Source of the DNA: Hyposmocoma kahamanoa
Lineage: Eukaryota > Arthropoda > Insecta > Lepidoptera > Cosmopterigidae
Assembly: GCF_003589595.1 (NCBI RefSeq)
Contig: NW_020653750.1
Location: 3,586,134-3,650,133 of the forward strand
Length of the DNA stretch: 64,000 nt
Direction of reading: 5' to 3'
Shown here: piece after piece, positions 8,875-19,079 of the stretch
How the letters are laid out: each line of letters opens with the position of its first letter
How positions within the stretch are numbered: position 1 is the stretch's first letter
Notes under the pieces: model-generated
What the model was told of the DNA's origin: nothing
Databases searched by the model: none
Seen by the model: only the letters and a program-made list of their open reading frames with translations
Made by a program: the position numbers and the translations under genes

Positions 8875-11800
8875 TTTTTTTTTTTTTTATGAATGATATT
8901 TTGCAGTTGGCCGCTGATGGCCTTTACTGCGCCACCGGAGAAAAAGGGCGAGCTGAAGGCTCATAACCTCCAAAATAAACTTAAAGCTAAGTAGCTGGCC
9001 TGAGGGCGCCCAAGTGGGCACGGACCTCGGCTCAGGGCGCTACTGGAGACTTCCGCCAGAAGGGCGTGCTGTTGGAGAGAATCTACCACTGTACGTGCTA
9101 AAGTGAGGTGCTCTACGACCTCGCCGACGAGGACGGTTGGTGCGTGCGGGACGGGACTGACTACAAATCTGGTTGGCCTTCAAAGTGGCGAGAGTGATAG
9201 GGTCGTCAGGGTCGTTGAGGACTTCCCTTGGCCGACGGGTCCTACGTACGCGGTGGGGTTGTTCCCTGAGGGGGTCGTAAGAGGATGCAGCCACCACGAG
9301 GGGGTTGGGGTGGTGGGGAGCAGAGTCGAAGTATTTCCTCGATGCCTGTTTCATGAATTGGGCTATTGTGGGGAGCCGTAAATCTATGTATGGAGGTTAG
9401 CGTTGCGCAGGTACCCGTCGCGTTGCGCATGAATCTATTTTGGAGAGCCTGCAGGCGGTGTAATAACGCGGGATTTGCTTGAGCGAATGCGACGCTGGCG
9501 TACGTCATGATTGGGCGGATGCAGGTCGTGTACAGTCTCACCTTATTGCGAAGGGAGAGTTTGCTATGTTTGTTGAGAAGGGGATGAAGTCGGCTCATAA
9601 CAAAGTGGGCGCGATCGCGGACGGTTTTCACGTGTGCTTTGAATGACAGCTTCCTATCAAGCGTAACTCCTAAGTATTTGACCGTGTTCACCCAAGGGAT
9701 TAGGCGGTCAAAGAGCGAGATCGGGGTGAGGTTTTGAACCCTACGACTGGATAGGTTACTTCGCGTGAAGAATACCGCCGCGCTTTTGTCGGGATTGACT
9801 TCGATTCTCCATCTGCGAAACCACTCGCCTAGGCGTGTGGTGGCAGCTTGGAGAGCCGCGGAAACTAGCTTGTAGCTGCGCGCCGAATAGTAGAGCGCAT
9901 TGTCGTCGGCAAAGAGGGCGAGATTTACTGCCTGATACTTCGGGATATCGCAAGTGTACAGGGAGAATAGGAGGGGCGAGAGGACAGAGCCTTGCGGGAC
10001 TCCGGCTCTTACGGGGTGAGGGGAGGAGAGTGCGCCCTCAACTCGGTAGCGGAAGGAGCGGTTCGACAAGAAGTCTCGAATGATGTGCACGAGACGATCA
10101 GGCACACCGAGTTTATACAGCTTGTAAAGTAAGCCGTTGTGCCAGACTTTGTCGAAAGCTTTTGCCACATCGAAGAAGAGGGCGCCGGTGGGCATGAAGC
10201 GGGGGCGATCGAAACCTTCGGAGATGTGTTCCACTATCCGGTGCACTTGCTGGACGCATGAGTGCCTAGCTCTGAAACCGAACTGTTCGTCGGGGAGGAG
10301 ATTGTGAGACATGACGTAGTCTCTGAGGCGGGCGAATAGGATGCGCTCATAGAGTTTGCCCATGGTGTTAAGCAGGGAGATGGGACGGTAACTGGAGGGC
10401 TCAGATGGAGGTTTCCCGGGCTTGTGAATACCGATGACCACCGCCTCTTTCCACTTTTGCGGAAAGATGCAGTTGGTCAGAGCGGCGTTAAAAATTGCAG
10501 TCAGGAGACAGATGAGGGGTGCCGAAAGCTGTTTAAGCACCTTGTTGGAGATACCGTCAGGGCCTGGGGCTTTGCGGGGCTTAAGGTCCTTTATGAGCGA
10601 TTCTACTTCCTTTGGGGTGACCGGGGGGAGGGGAGGGTCGGAGGGCGGGAGGGTTGCTCTGAGTTCGACCTCGGAGTCCACCTGGAGGAGGTGGGTCGGG
10701 TCGACCGGCTCTAGGCTGGGGGAGCACTGGGCTTCGAGGCTGTCGGCCAGGCATTCGGCCTTTTCCTCGTCGTCAAATGCTGGGGTGCGGTTGGGTCGGT
10801 TAAGGGGGGGGCGTTTGGGCAACTGTGCCGGACTTGAGAGAACGGGTTAGTTGCCAGAAGGCTTGGTGGGTGGGCTCGAGCCCTTCTAGGAGCTTTTCCC
10901 ATCGACTTTGACGTACCTCGTCCATACGCGTCTTTACGTCCCTCTGTAAAGCCCGCAGGAAACGACGGTTTTCGTCGGTGGGGTAAGAGTCGTAAGCACG
11001 AGTGGCTGCGTTCTTTTCCGTTAGAAGGGCACGCACATCCTCCGGTAGGTTCCAGCGACGGTCGTCCGTCGCCGGTGCCGGCCGGGAGCTGTTACAAACG
11101 GCGGTTTGTATGTGTCCCTCTAGACGGTCAATAGCACAGTTGGCATCTACGACTGAAGAGATCTCGTCCGGAATCTGAACTAGGTGTTCAGACTCGAGGA
11201 AATTGAGGTCATGACTCAACTTCCCCCAGTCCAACACCGATTTAACGGGGGCGCAAGGGTCAGGGGGGCTATGTCCGAACGAGGGGAGAGGTGAAAGAGG
11301 ACAGGGCGGTGATCCGAAACTAATTCATGAACGACGTGGATTGAGTCTAATCTAAGGTTAATGTTTTTAAATAAAGCTAAGTCTAGGATGTCGGGGCGGT
11401 AATTTACGTTATGCGGATAGTGGGTGGGCTCTAGGGGTGCAATTATATCGAGATGCATGGATTCGGATAGCGTCATGAGGGTGTTACCGCGCGGGTTGGT
11501 GGTGTTACAATTCCATCCAGTATTTTTGGCGTTAAGGTCGCCAGTCAGAATTACTGAATCTCCTAGGGACAAGAGGGCTTGCAGGTCTTCGCGAATTAGC
11601 GATCGGGAAGTATCAGGGGAAAGATAGGCCGAAATGAGAGTGATCGGTGGGTGGCCGGTGAGGCCGAGCCGACACGCCGATGCTTCGATGTACGTTGTAG
11701 GGGGTGGGTCGAGGGGGGTGCAGTGAAGTGACCGTTTGTAGTATATAATGGTACCGCCGAGGGGCGAGTTCAATCTATCGTTGCGTACCGCGCAATAGTT

Positions 11801-13160
11801 GGCAAACATGGGGGTTCGAGCGGAGGGTTTAAGGAAGGTTTCTTGAATTAACAGGATATCGAGTTGGTGGTCTGTGAGGAAGGTTCGAACTTCCTCGCGT
11901 TAGCTTGATAAGCCATCCGCGTTAAAAAAGCCTAGCTTTAGTGATCGTGGCTTGACTCTACTCCTACTGGTTAATTTAGTCCATTTAGAGGGAGAACGAA
12001 GAGGCGGAGAATTTACTCAGTGACTCTATGAGCGAGCTGAAACGCGACATGGCTTGAAGACGGGCAGTGCCGTTTCCGTCAGTGGCCCGGAGGAGTGTAG
12101 CTAGATTTTTTACTTCGAAGACGTCGAAGGTGCTAACAAAGTGGCTCACGAGGGCCAGGTCGTCCTTAAGGGAGTGAGTCGCGGGTGGTATCGCGGTGGG
12201 TCGATGCGCAGAAGGCGCCGATTGTGCTTTTGCCTTAGGGGCAGCGGAGGCGATGGGGCTAGCCTGCTTCGGAGCGGCGGGCGCAGGGGCGTTGGCGCGG
12301 GGGATTGCCCACGGTGATTGGGGCGATAGTGGGGCTGTGAGGGCAGGGCTGATGGCCGGGAAGTCGTAACATACATAGCATGTCATAGCAGACATAAGGG
12401 GCTGAGGTTGTGCCCTAGTCTGCTGATGGGCCGCAGTGCGCGCCGCCACCTTGTGGTTAGGGCGGGGGGCCTTAGCACAGCCGCGATAGTTCGCGGTGTG
12501 GGACTCTCCGCACAGAACACACCGAGGAGGCTCGGTGCACTGGGACCTATCTTTGGGCCTAGGGCAGGCTGAGGTCGCGTGGGGGAGTGCGCATTTAACG
12601 CAGCGGGGTTGCGAGCGGCAATTACGGGCCGCGTGTCCGTACAGTTGACAATTGTGGCATTGCCCGGGCATGCCACGTTTGCGCGGAGGCTCAACGGTTA
12701 AGCCGGTGAGTTGACAGCAGGTAGTAAGGTTGAATACCTTCTTACCTTCGGGTGTGAGAGGGAGGACTGCGAGCACCATATCGTATGGTTCGCGAGAACG
12801 GCTCTTGTACATGCGGTGAACCTCATGTACTGGGAGGTTTTGGGATTTGAGGTCAGCGGCGATGACCTTTGTGTCAATCTCTTTTGGGAGCCCGCGGATG
12901 ACAACGCGGAGAACGCGTTCTTCGGGGAGTGCGTAGGTGTAGTAGTCTACACTCTTATCGTCTAAAAGGCGGGTGAGGCGGCGGTGGTCCGACGACGATT
13001 GGACCTTGACGTTGATGCCAAGCTCGGACGCCTTGGCTTTCAGAAAATTTATCCCTAAACTGTTACATCGGGTTGAAATTTCGCTCCAACGGGCCTTTGA
13101 GCGGATGACGATTAGCGGGGGGGCTGGTTCGGTGGGTTTTGGTACCGGCGCGGGTGCGGG
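8875..13160 (-). mobile_element. Jockey-like non-LTR retrotransposon inside the hAT
   Basis: Reads right to left: gag-like ORF1, endonuclease plus reverse transcriptase ORF2, 3' UTR, then a poly-A tail (poly-T at 8875-8888 on the plus strand). TCGGGCCATACAC occurs immediately outside both ends (8862-8874 and 13161-13173), a 13-bp target-site duplication typical of LINE insertion. The 5' end lies inside ORF1, so the copy is 5'-truncated. The right-hand duplication contains the ATG that now opens ORF1. ORF1 is otherwise open while ORF2 has one stop and three frameshifts. Confidence 0.75.
9040..11960 (-). pseudogene. Jockey-like ORF2: AP endonuclease and reverse transcriptase, broken
   Basis: The endonuclease part (about 11960-11240) shows FFNADGL, LLIQETFL, LISAYLSPD, VILTGDLNAKNTGWN, PDILDLALF and SDHRPVLFHL, the order of metal-binding and catalytic motifs of APE-type LINE nucleases that nick target DNA. 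The RT part (about 10822-9360) shows APGPDGISNKVLK, YRPISLLNTMGKLYERI, FDVAKAFDKVWH, GVPQGSVLSPLLFSLY and LALFADD, with the catalytic Asp in motif A and ADD in motif C. A basic tail follows. Breaks: an in-frame TAA at 11899-11901, frameshifts near 11240, in the C/G-run at 10806-10812, and near 9355. Two frameshifts lie beside homopolymers, so assembly error should be considered for those. Confidence 0.8.
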
Positions 13161-13169
13161 TCGGGCCAT
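11985..13169 (-). CDS. Jockey-like ORF1, gag-type nucleic-acid-binding protein
   Basis: An uninterrupted frame of 394 residues from MARPAPAPVPKP. Residues about 40-180 form a region of mixed alpha/beta character with RVVIRGLPKEIDTKVIA, which looks like the RRM-like domain of insect LINE gag proteins. Then come three zinc-knuckle-type motifs: CHNCQLYGHAARNC, CVKCALPHATSAC and CVLCGESHTANYRGC. After them lies a Pro/Ala-rich linker and a short C-terminal helical segment. Such proteins coat element RNA and direct the particle. The chosen ATG and next two codons lie in the 13-bp target-site duplication. The frame stays open a further 34 codons upstream through hAT DNA, so the native N-terminus has been lost or replaced. 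Confidence 0.7.
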   Translation of the reverse strand: MARPAPAPVPKPTEPAPPLIVIRSKARWSEISTRCNSLGINFLKAKASELGINVKVQSSSDHRRLTRLLDDKSVDYYTYALPEERVLRVVIRGLPKEIDTKVIAADLKSQNLPVHEVHRMYKSRSREPYDMVLAVLPLTPEGKKVFNLTTCCQLTGLTVEPPRKRGMPGQCHNCQLYGHAARNCRSQPRCVKCALPHATSACPRPKDRSQCTEPPRCVLCGESHTANYRGCAKAPRPNHKVAARTAAHQQTRAQPQPLMSAMTCYVCYDFPAISPALTAPLSPQSPWAIPRANAPAPAAPKQASPIASAAPKAKAQSAPSAHRPTAIPPATHSLKDDLALVSHFVSTFDVFEVKNLATLLRATDGNGTARLQAMSRFSSLIESLSKFSASSFSL

Positions 13170-13176
13170 ACACCCG

Positions 13177-13184
13177 CTTATATA
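13177..13184 (-). promoter_or_regulatory. TATA box of the hAT transposase gene (probable)
   Basis: TATATAAG on the minus strand, 3 bp beyond the 13-bp target duplication of the Jockey-like insert. In the uninterrupted hAT it would lie about 480 bp upstream of the transposase ATG. The retrotransposon now separates this box from the normal start-site region. Confidence 0.4.
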
Positions 13185-13232
13185 GGCAAAATGAAGGAAT
13201 AAACTAGTTTTAGAATAATTGAGAAGCAATAA

Positions 13233-13282
13233 GTCTTTGATGTTTGCCGCCCGTGAGGCGTCGGGCGGCAAACATCAAAGAC
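13233..13282. repeat. Perfect 21-bp inverted repeat in hAT subterminal DNA
   Basis: Arms 13233-13253 and 13262-13282 match perfectly (core TTTGATGTTTGCCGCCCG), loop of 8 nt. A third copy of the core, GGCGGCAAACATCAAAG, follows at 13325-13341. Repeated short motifs just inside the ends are where hAT transposases commonly bind. Confidence 0.55.
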
Positions 13283-13503
13283 TTTGATCGAGTAAGCCGA
13301 GTGGCGGCGATTATCAAAGAGTGAGGCGGCAAACATCAAAGGATTAGATGTTTGGGGCTTCACTGTCGCTGTGAGTGTAAGTACCTAGTTTAATATTTTT
13401 CATTGAGTTTTTTTTTTTTTCAAAATGTCTCGCGGGCCGGATTATATCTTACAGCGAGCCGGATGCGCCCCGCGGGCCGCATGTTGCCCATATGTGCTCT
13501 AAG

Positions 13504-13703
13504 GGATAACCCATTGCTAGGCCAACACATTGAAAGTAATATTGTCCATTAAATCTGAAGTAGTTTTGTTTCATACAAAGAGATGTCAATTCTATCAACT
13601 CATCGCGTCGCCTTTCTAAGAGATCTAACAATTTTTTTTTTTTGTTTTGAACAATTAGTGAAATTTTTTTAAAAATCAACTCCACGTAAGTCATATGGGT
13701 ATT
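13504..13703 (-). pseudogene. Penelope-like element RT, upstream half
   Basis: Minus-strand reading gives RRRDELIELTSLCMKQNYF, then FNGQYYFQCVGLAMGYPL, the RT block that precedes the YVDD box. It stops exactly at GGATAACCC where the palindromic and hAT insertions occurred, and picks up again at 5499 (GYPLSPLMADIF). The upstream side is AT-rich and ends in a poly-A/T tract at 13705-13727. Confidence 0.7.
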
Positions 13704-13727
13704 GTAAAAAAAAAAAAAAAAAAAAAC

Positions 13728-14503
13728 CCAAGTCATTGGCTAGGAGTTATGTGTGATGGCCGGGAGTCGACAGTGATGTGGAGGCGGTGTGTCGGCAGTG
13801 CGACACTTGCCCCACGCGGCCCTGGCCATATGATGTCCGCCCGTGGAGTAGACTCCATATTGATTTCCTGGGCCCTATAAATGGCAAAACATTTATGGTT
13901 CTAATAGATTCCAGTTCTAAATGGCTAGAAGTTTGCGATATGCTTAGGACAAATTCATCGTTCCTAATTAACGCTCTTAGAGCCACGTTTGCTCGTTTCG
14001 GGCTGCCAACCGAAATAGTATCCGATCAGGGACCGCCGTTTACAAGTTCAGAGTTTAGAGACTTTTTAAAAAAGAACGGTATTCGGCAATCCTTTTCTCC
14101 GGTGTACTATCCAGGGTCCAACGGGGCCGCGGAAAATTCCGTATAACTTTGTAAACGATGTATTAAAAAGGCCATGAGGGAGTCTAAAGACGTCGACGCA
14201 GCCCTACAGACATTCCTGTTGTCTTACAGGAATAGCGTTCATAGTAATACCGGAGAAAGTCCCGCGAAGCGGCGTTCTCTGCGGTCACGCTTAGATCTCT
14301 TGCGCAGTGCAAAAGCGCAAGCGTGGGTGCGGAGATTGCGAATGGGGTTGGAGGAGAGGACGAGACTGTGAGCGAGAGGCGTGTGGTAGACGCACTGTTG
14401 GACGATTCTCGCTCTTCGTATTCCTCTTCGACACCGGAGCCACCGGAGACCCGTCCCAAGCGGGTGATTAAGCCAGTGTTAAGATACGGCATATATTGTT
14501 AGC
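13728..14503 (+). pseudogene. Ty3/gypsy-type integrase and pol C-terminus, broken
   Basis: The sequence shows the HHCC-end (VCRQCDTC), then a DDE catalytic core. PWSRLHIDFLGPINGKTF carries the first Asp, PTEIVSDQGPPFTSSEF the second, and the region after YPGSNGAAEN the Glu. RCIKKAMRESKDVD and FLLSYRNSVHSNTGESPA follow, then a pol tail ending RVIKPVLRYGIYC. Two in-frame stops are visible: TGA at 13754-13756 within the expected WW pair before the zinc-binding cysteines, and TAA at 14144-14146 just after the catalytic Glu. A further frame change occurs near 14260-14370. The enzyme cannot be made from this copy. Confidence 0.75.
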
Positions 14504-14870
14504 TTAGGATTAGTTTACATTTTGTTAAAATTAAGGATTCAGTAGGTACTTATTTATATGATTGTTCAATGTTAAGTAAACTTGAAAATGTTAACTAGAA
14601 TTGAGAATACGTATTGCAGAAATGGGTCGTGTGTGTAGGGTATGTATTATATGAATGTATTGTATTTTCTTTCTTTCTTTCAATATCTAAATTATAATTA
14701 TACTGTGTAAATTTTGATCTTATGTTTCTGTATGTTAGTGATTAAGTGGTGAGGTGTGGTGTATACTGTATTTGTGAGTAGTTTGTTACAAATATTATGT
14801 GGGTATGTCTGTATGTGTCTCTCAGTCGTCCAATAAATATCATAGTGTGATTACGTGGTTTTACTGGCTC
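13728..14870 (+). mobile_element. 3' part of a Ty3/gypsy-type retrotransposon
   Basis: Begins abruptly after a 22-bp poly-A tract, inside the zinc-binding part of the integrase. It runs through the integrase and the end of pol (stop near 14503) into AT-rich DNA with an AATAAA at 14831-14836, probably all or part of a 3' LTR. I could not fix the LTR borders, and no second LTR is present. Confidence 0.6.
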
Positions 14871-15121
14871 CTTAACTTAGGTCTCGCGCACAGCCTAGAT
14901 AGACTAGATTTTTCATATACATGAGGAATGACGTCATCCAACGGGACTTGAGCATGGAGAGCCTCGACAGCTTCGTGTGTCGTCTGGCCAAGACGATGTT
15001 TCGGCGTGCCGGATAATCCCCGTATAGCCACATACAGGGACTGGCACCATATCGAGCCCAACACCCAGAAAGGAAACAGCTTCCAAGGGACCGACTTCGG
15101 CCCGAGGAAGCCCCACCGCAC

Positions 15122-16302
15122 CCTCTTGTTTTATTGCTGCTGACCGACCAGGCGTGTCTCGGCCGTCCTTATCACATCTCTTCGAAGACATATTCAAATT
15201 CAAATTCAAATTCAAATTTCATTTATTCGCTATAAATAGGGTAGGTACATTATAATGTAGGTGTTAAAGTTAACTTGATGAACTTAATCCTATTTAGCCT
15301 TAGACAAAAGCATGCAAATATAATAATAAAACATTGTAATACAATTCATGAATAATAAAAATAATAATAATAATTAATAAGCTAAACCATGATTAATATA
15401 TGCATCGATGCGGATCAGTCTTTAAATTTGAAAAAATCGTCAACCGAATAAAATGATTTTTCTAATAGCCATTTGCGTAGTTCTTTTTTAAAATTGACCA
15501 ATGGAAGTGATTTCATTTGACACGGTATTTTATTAAAAATCTTTCCACACATTGCGTAACAGTTGTTTTGGAACCGTTTCGTCTTAGGAATTGTGCCTAT
15601 TACTATTTTGTTGGGGATTCTTAAACTTCTAGCAGTCACGTCTTTAGCCAGTATAAATTTATGTTGATTTGTCTTTACAAATATACTAGCTTCGAGAATG
15701 TATAAACAGGGCAGTGTTAAAATTTTCAGTGTTTTAAAATATGGGCGACATGACACATCTGGTGCCAAATTGCAGATAGAGCGTACACACTTCTTTTGGG
15801 CAATAAAAACTTTGCCAAAGTCTGTGCCATTTCCCCAAATAATAAGGCCATATCTGAGTGTAGATTCGACATACGCAAAATACGCTGTCATTGCTGTGCA
15901 TTTATTAGCCACTTTTGTCAATTTATACAGAGCAAAAGCAAATCTATTTATTTTAGTGCACACTTTCTCTGTTTGCTGTTTCCAATTCAACTTACAATCT
16001 ACAATTAATCCTAAAAATGTCACATCAGTGGCGTTTTGCAAAACTTGTCCATTATATTTCATACTAACTATTTCATTTCGTAAATTATTAAAATTCATTA
16101 CATTAGTCTTAGATAAATTAATTTGAAGATTATTTTTTTGCAACCATTTAATTAATAATGTCAATGTTTTCGATAATTCATTATTGTGTTCTTCCAATGT
16201 TGAATTTATTGGAGAAGTGACAACCACTGATACATCGTCCGCAAAAAGAATCGTATCATGTTCCGTGCTATCACATATATCATTGATGTATAACAGGAAC
16301 AG
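15122..16302 (-). mobile_element. CR1/Jockey-like retrotransposon, 5'-truncated
   Basis: The 3' end, on the left, is a short tandem ATTCAAATTCAAATTC tract at 15189-15219, a common tail type for insect LINEs. The body carries the C-terminal part of an RT. The right border at 16303 meets copy 1 of family B in mid-sequence. The stretch 15122-15188, left of the tail, matches neither element and may be filler DNA or an older insertion. Confidence 0.6.
15415..16302 (-). pseudogene. CR1/Jockey-like reverse transcriptase, C-terminal ~295 residues
   Basis: The frame enters within the palm domain (LFLLYINDI), followed by TILFADDVSVVV with the catalytic ADD. Then come the thumb-like LQINLSKTNVMNFN and TDVTFLGLIVDCKLNWKQQ, a SLRYG-type motif (ESTLRYGLIIWGNG), and the C-terminal IFNKIPCQMKSLPLV and LRKWLLEKSFYSVDDFF. 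The frame is open to its stop at 15415 but lacks everything before the motif-B/C boundary, including endonuclease and motif A. Truncation by incomplete reverse transcription is the usual cause. A related C-terminal piece lies at 47225-47580. Confidence 0.75.
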
Positions 16303-16649
16303 ACAGACATCAGCTGCTGAAGATGGTTGAGAAACCGCTCCCATCTGAAGCAGGTCACCCTATTACGACGCCTAAGGATCACACCAAACCCCAGGACCCG
16401 CTCGTCTCCACGAGTGGTGATAGACGCCCCTCGACGCGGGTTTGAAACGACTACGACGAACGTAATGGGAAAACATACCTCGCACGCATCTAGTACTGCT
16501 TCCTTATCTGGAACAGCGATTTAGATCATACATAGCTAGTACCTATAGCTATACTTAAGGGTAGGTATGGGTAATATAGCTATATCGCATCGAAACTATA
16601 TATCGAAATCGGATTTCGAAACTACATATTTTCTGAAACTATACGTGTG

Positions 16650-16808
16650 GCGGACTATAAGTTTCCGGAATGAATATTAAAAAAATACTACAAATGGTCA
16701 GAAATGAATTCATTGTTTCTCAAAATATTCTTCGTTAGCGTTAATGCACTTTTTCATACGAACGAACCAATTTTGAAAACGTTTATACCACTCCTTCGTG
16801 ACAATCTC
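16650..16808 (-). pseudogene. Mariner transposase, last ~32 codons
   Basis: Minus-strand reading from 16808 gives EIVTKEWYKRFQNWFVRM followed by KKCINANEEYFEKQ and a stop at 16710-16712. This is the conserved mariner tail (W-Y-x-x-F-x-x-W-x-x-R-x-x-K-C-I-x-x-x-G/E-x-Y-F-E-K). Downstream AT-rich sequence ends near ACTTATAGTCCGCC, a possible terminal repeat. The catalytic region has been cut away by the family B insertion at 16809. Confidence 0.65.
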
Positions 16809-19079
16809 TGAAAAAGTACCTCCTCACCGAGAACAAGGTTGACGTGGCCCTAAACCAGGAGACGCACTTCAGAATCCAGGACCGGCTCAAGATACCCGGC
16901 TACCACGTGTACCGGAAGGACGAAATGTCACCACGAGGAGTGGCGCATAGGGGCCAAGCCATCCTATTGAAACGGTCGCTCATCCACCAACCGCTGCCAG
17001 CACCCACGGACCTCCAGACTTCGTACGCCATAGGGATCGAGGTCAATCTGAGCAACCACCCCACCCGTGTGTACACCTTTTATAGGCCGCCTGAGGCGAA
17101 GCTGGTGGAGTCTGACATCCGTCACCTGATGGGATCAGACCTGCCGACTCTCGTAGCGGGGGACTTGAACTGCAAGCACACGGCGTGGAACTCAAGCCGA
17201 ATCTGCCCGCAAGGTAGACGATTGTTCGACCTCTCAGAACGCCGCGGCTACGAAGTCATAGGACCTGAAGTCCCGACACACTACCCATATCGGGCGACCC
17301 ACTCTCCGGACGTCCTAGATATTGTGGTAGTGAAGGATGTACCCACAACACCAGCTGTGGAAGTACTGGATGAACACCTCATCTCTGACCACCAAGCCGT
17401 CCTGATTACCCTAGAAGAGTCGCCAACACGGACGGTGCCTCCTCGACCCAAACATCTATAGAACTAGGAAGCCTTCGCCGACTATATGGCGGAGAAAACA
17501 CCCTCGCGCCCAGTGCTCAACGCCGAAGAAGTTGACCAACTAGCTGAAGAATTCGCCCACAGCATCCGCGTAGCGTTAGAAGCTACTGCCAACACCCCTT
17601 CACGCCACAAACGCACCCAACAAACTCCCCACAGAATCCTGTCGATGATAGAGGAGAAAAGGAAACTGCGTCGACAATGGCAAATAACCCAATGCCCAAC
17701 CACGAAAACCCGGTTGAACACCATGGCCGCAAGGATCTCGGAAGAGCTAGAATCCCATGCCACCGAATCCTGGCAACACACCATCGACTCAACCGGCGAC
17801 GACTGGAAAGGCAACCATAAACTATGCCGCTATCTCAGCGGGAAAACGCAACCTGTGCACGCTATAGAACCGAAGACCGCGCTGAGATTTTTGCCGATCA
17901 CCTCGAGACACAGTTCCGCACAAACTCGTCCGTGAACCATCAGCATGCAGCCAACATCCAGCAGCACCTCGAAAATTACTTCGCTACACCGATAGCTTCC
18001 GACGAGGATCCCATTGTCTTTTCACCAGGACAAGTTCTGCGTATGACCCGCCGAGCCAAAAGGAAGAAAGCTCCCGGACCAGACTGGATCAGAAACGAAG
18101 CCCTCCGTCACCACCGAAGGTGATGACCCGTATCTTCAACGGCATCATGAGGACAGGTCACTTCCCAAACTCCTGGAAGCTCGGTCGAGTCATCATGCTC
18201 CCGAAACTGGGGAAAGACATCCCGAAACCGGAAAGCTATCGGCCCATCGCTCTGCTACCCACCATATCTAAGGTTTTCGAGAGGTTGCTGCTGCTGCATC
18301 TGGCTCCACACATCCAGCCACGCGACGAGCAGTTCGGCTTCCGAGCCGCCTCCACTCCACGCCTCTCCAGCTTGCCAGAGTACTCCACCACATGACGGTG
18401 GCTTCTAACAAGAAGGCACACACCCTCGCAGTACTCCTGGACATGGAGAAGGCGTTCGATCTCTTCGGGCACCCCGACCTGCTATACAAGATCTCCACTT
18501 CTACTACTCCTCGTCGAGTAATTAAGACCTCTTCAGAACGCACCATCAGCGCCGGAGTACCACAAGGAAGCTGTCTGTCACCCGTGTGTTACGCTCGATA
18601 CACGGATGACATCCCCTTGGTGGAAGGGGCCACCCTGGCCTTGTACGCCGACGACGCCGCGTACCTGACCACCTCCATCACCGCGTCTCACGCGGCGCTC
18701 AAGATGCAGCGCCAACTGGACATGCTTCTTCCCTGCCTGGATGACTGGCGACTCTCGGTCAGCGTCACCAAAACCCAGGCGATCAGCATGAGCAACTTGA
18801 AGAAGATGCCACCGAAGCTGACACTGATGGGCTGATATCGAGTGGTCCCCCACGGTGAAATACCTAGGGGTGACAATCGATAGAAGACTATCTATGGCCC
18901 ATCACATCAAGAACGTCGTGCAGAACACCCGCGCAGCCCGCGCTCTCCTGCGACCGATTCTCAAGTCCCGACTCCCACTACTAGTGAAACTCGGAGTGTA
19001 TAAGACGTACATTAAATCCCGCCTAACATATGCAGCCCCAGCATGGTACGCGTTGGTAGGAGAGTGCAACAGGCAGTGA
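16809..19079 (+). pseudogene. Jockey-like endonuclease and reverse transcriptase, heavily broken
   Basis: Endonuclease blocks: VDVALNQETHFRIQDR, TLVAGDLNCKHTAWNS, PDVLDIVVVKD and LISDHQAVLITLEE. RT blocks: KKAPGPDWIRNEAL, YRPIALLPTISKVFERLLL, VLLDMEKAFDLFGHPDLLY, SAGVPQGSCLSP, LALYADDAAYLTTS and KYLGVTIDRRLSM. Motif A (LDMEKAF) and motif C (YADD) are intact. The frame is cut by stops near 17460 and 17467 and by frame changes near 17870, 18120, 18390 and 18840. Several canonical residues remain, so family placement in the Jockey group is fairly safe, but no product can be made. Confidence 0.75.

Larger units (their letters stand above)
5535..13496 (-). mobile_element. hAT transposon carrying two later insertions
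   Basis: The left end CAGGTATGGGCAACC and the inverted right end CACATATGGGCAACA form short terminal inverted repeats. CTCTAAGG flanks both ends (5527-5534 and 13497-13504), the 8-bp duplication expected of hAT. Both ends go on into GCGGGCCGC-rich subterminal DNA. The transposase gene (8205-8702, minus) is a ZBED5/GTF2IRD2-like fusion of N- and C-terminal ends with the middle deleted. Inside the element are a tyrosine recombinase gene near the left end and a 4.3-kb Jockey-like retrotransposon between the element's TATA box and its transposase. Without these, the hAT copy would be roughly 2-3 kb. Confidence 0.8.
14919..16417 (+). mobile_element. Jockey-like family B, copy 1: 3' end split by a CR1-like insert
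   Basis: 14919-15121 and 16303-16417 match successive parts of the 3' region of copy 2 (19131-19534): AGGAATGACGTCATCCAACG, AGGGACTGGCACCA, CCGAGGAAGCCCCACCG, then CAGCTGCTGA(A/G)GATGGT and GACCCGCTCGTCTCCACGAG. Between them lies a minus-strand CR1-like insertion. Copy 1 is 5'-truncated and holds only the last ~100 codons of the RT frame plus the 3' UTR. It also lacks a ~75-bp segment present in copy 2 (about 19200-19290). Confidence 0.65.

Noticed and set aside
8862..13173. Shared TCGGGCCATACAC as coincidence
   Set aside because: A 13-bp match exactly at the poly-A junction and at the opposite element edge is too good for chance, so it was accepted as the target duplication.
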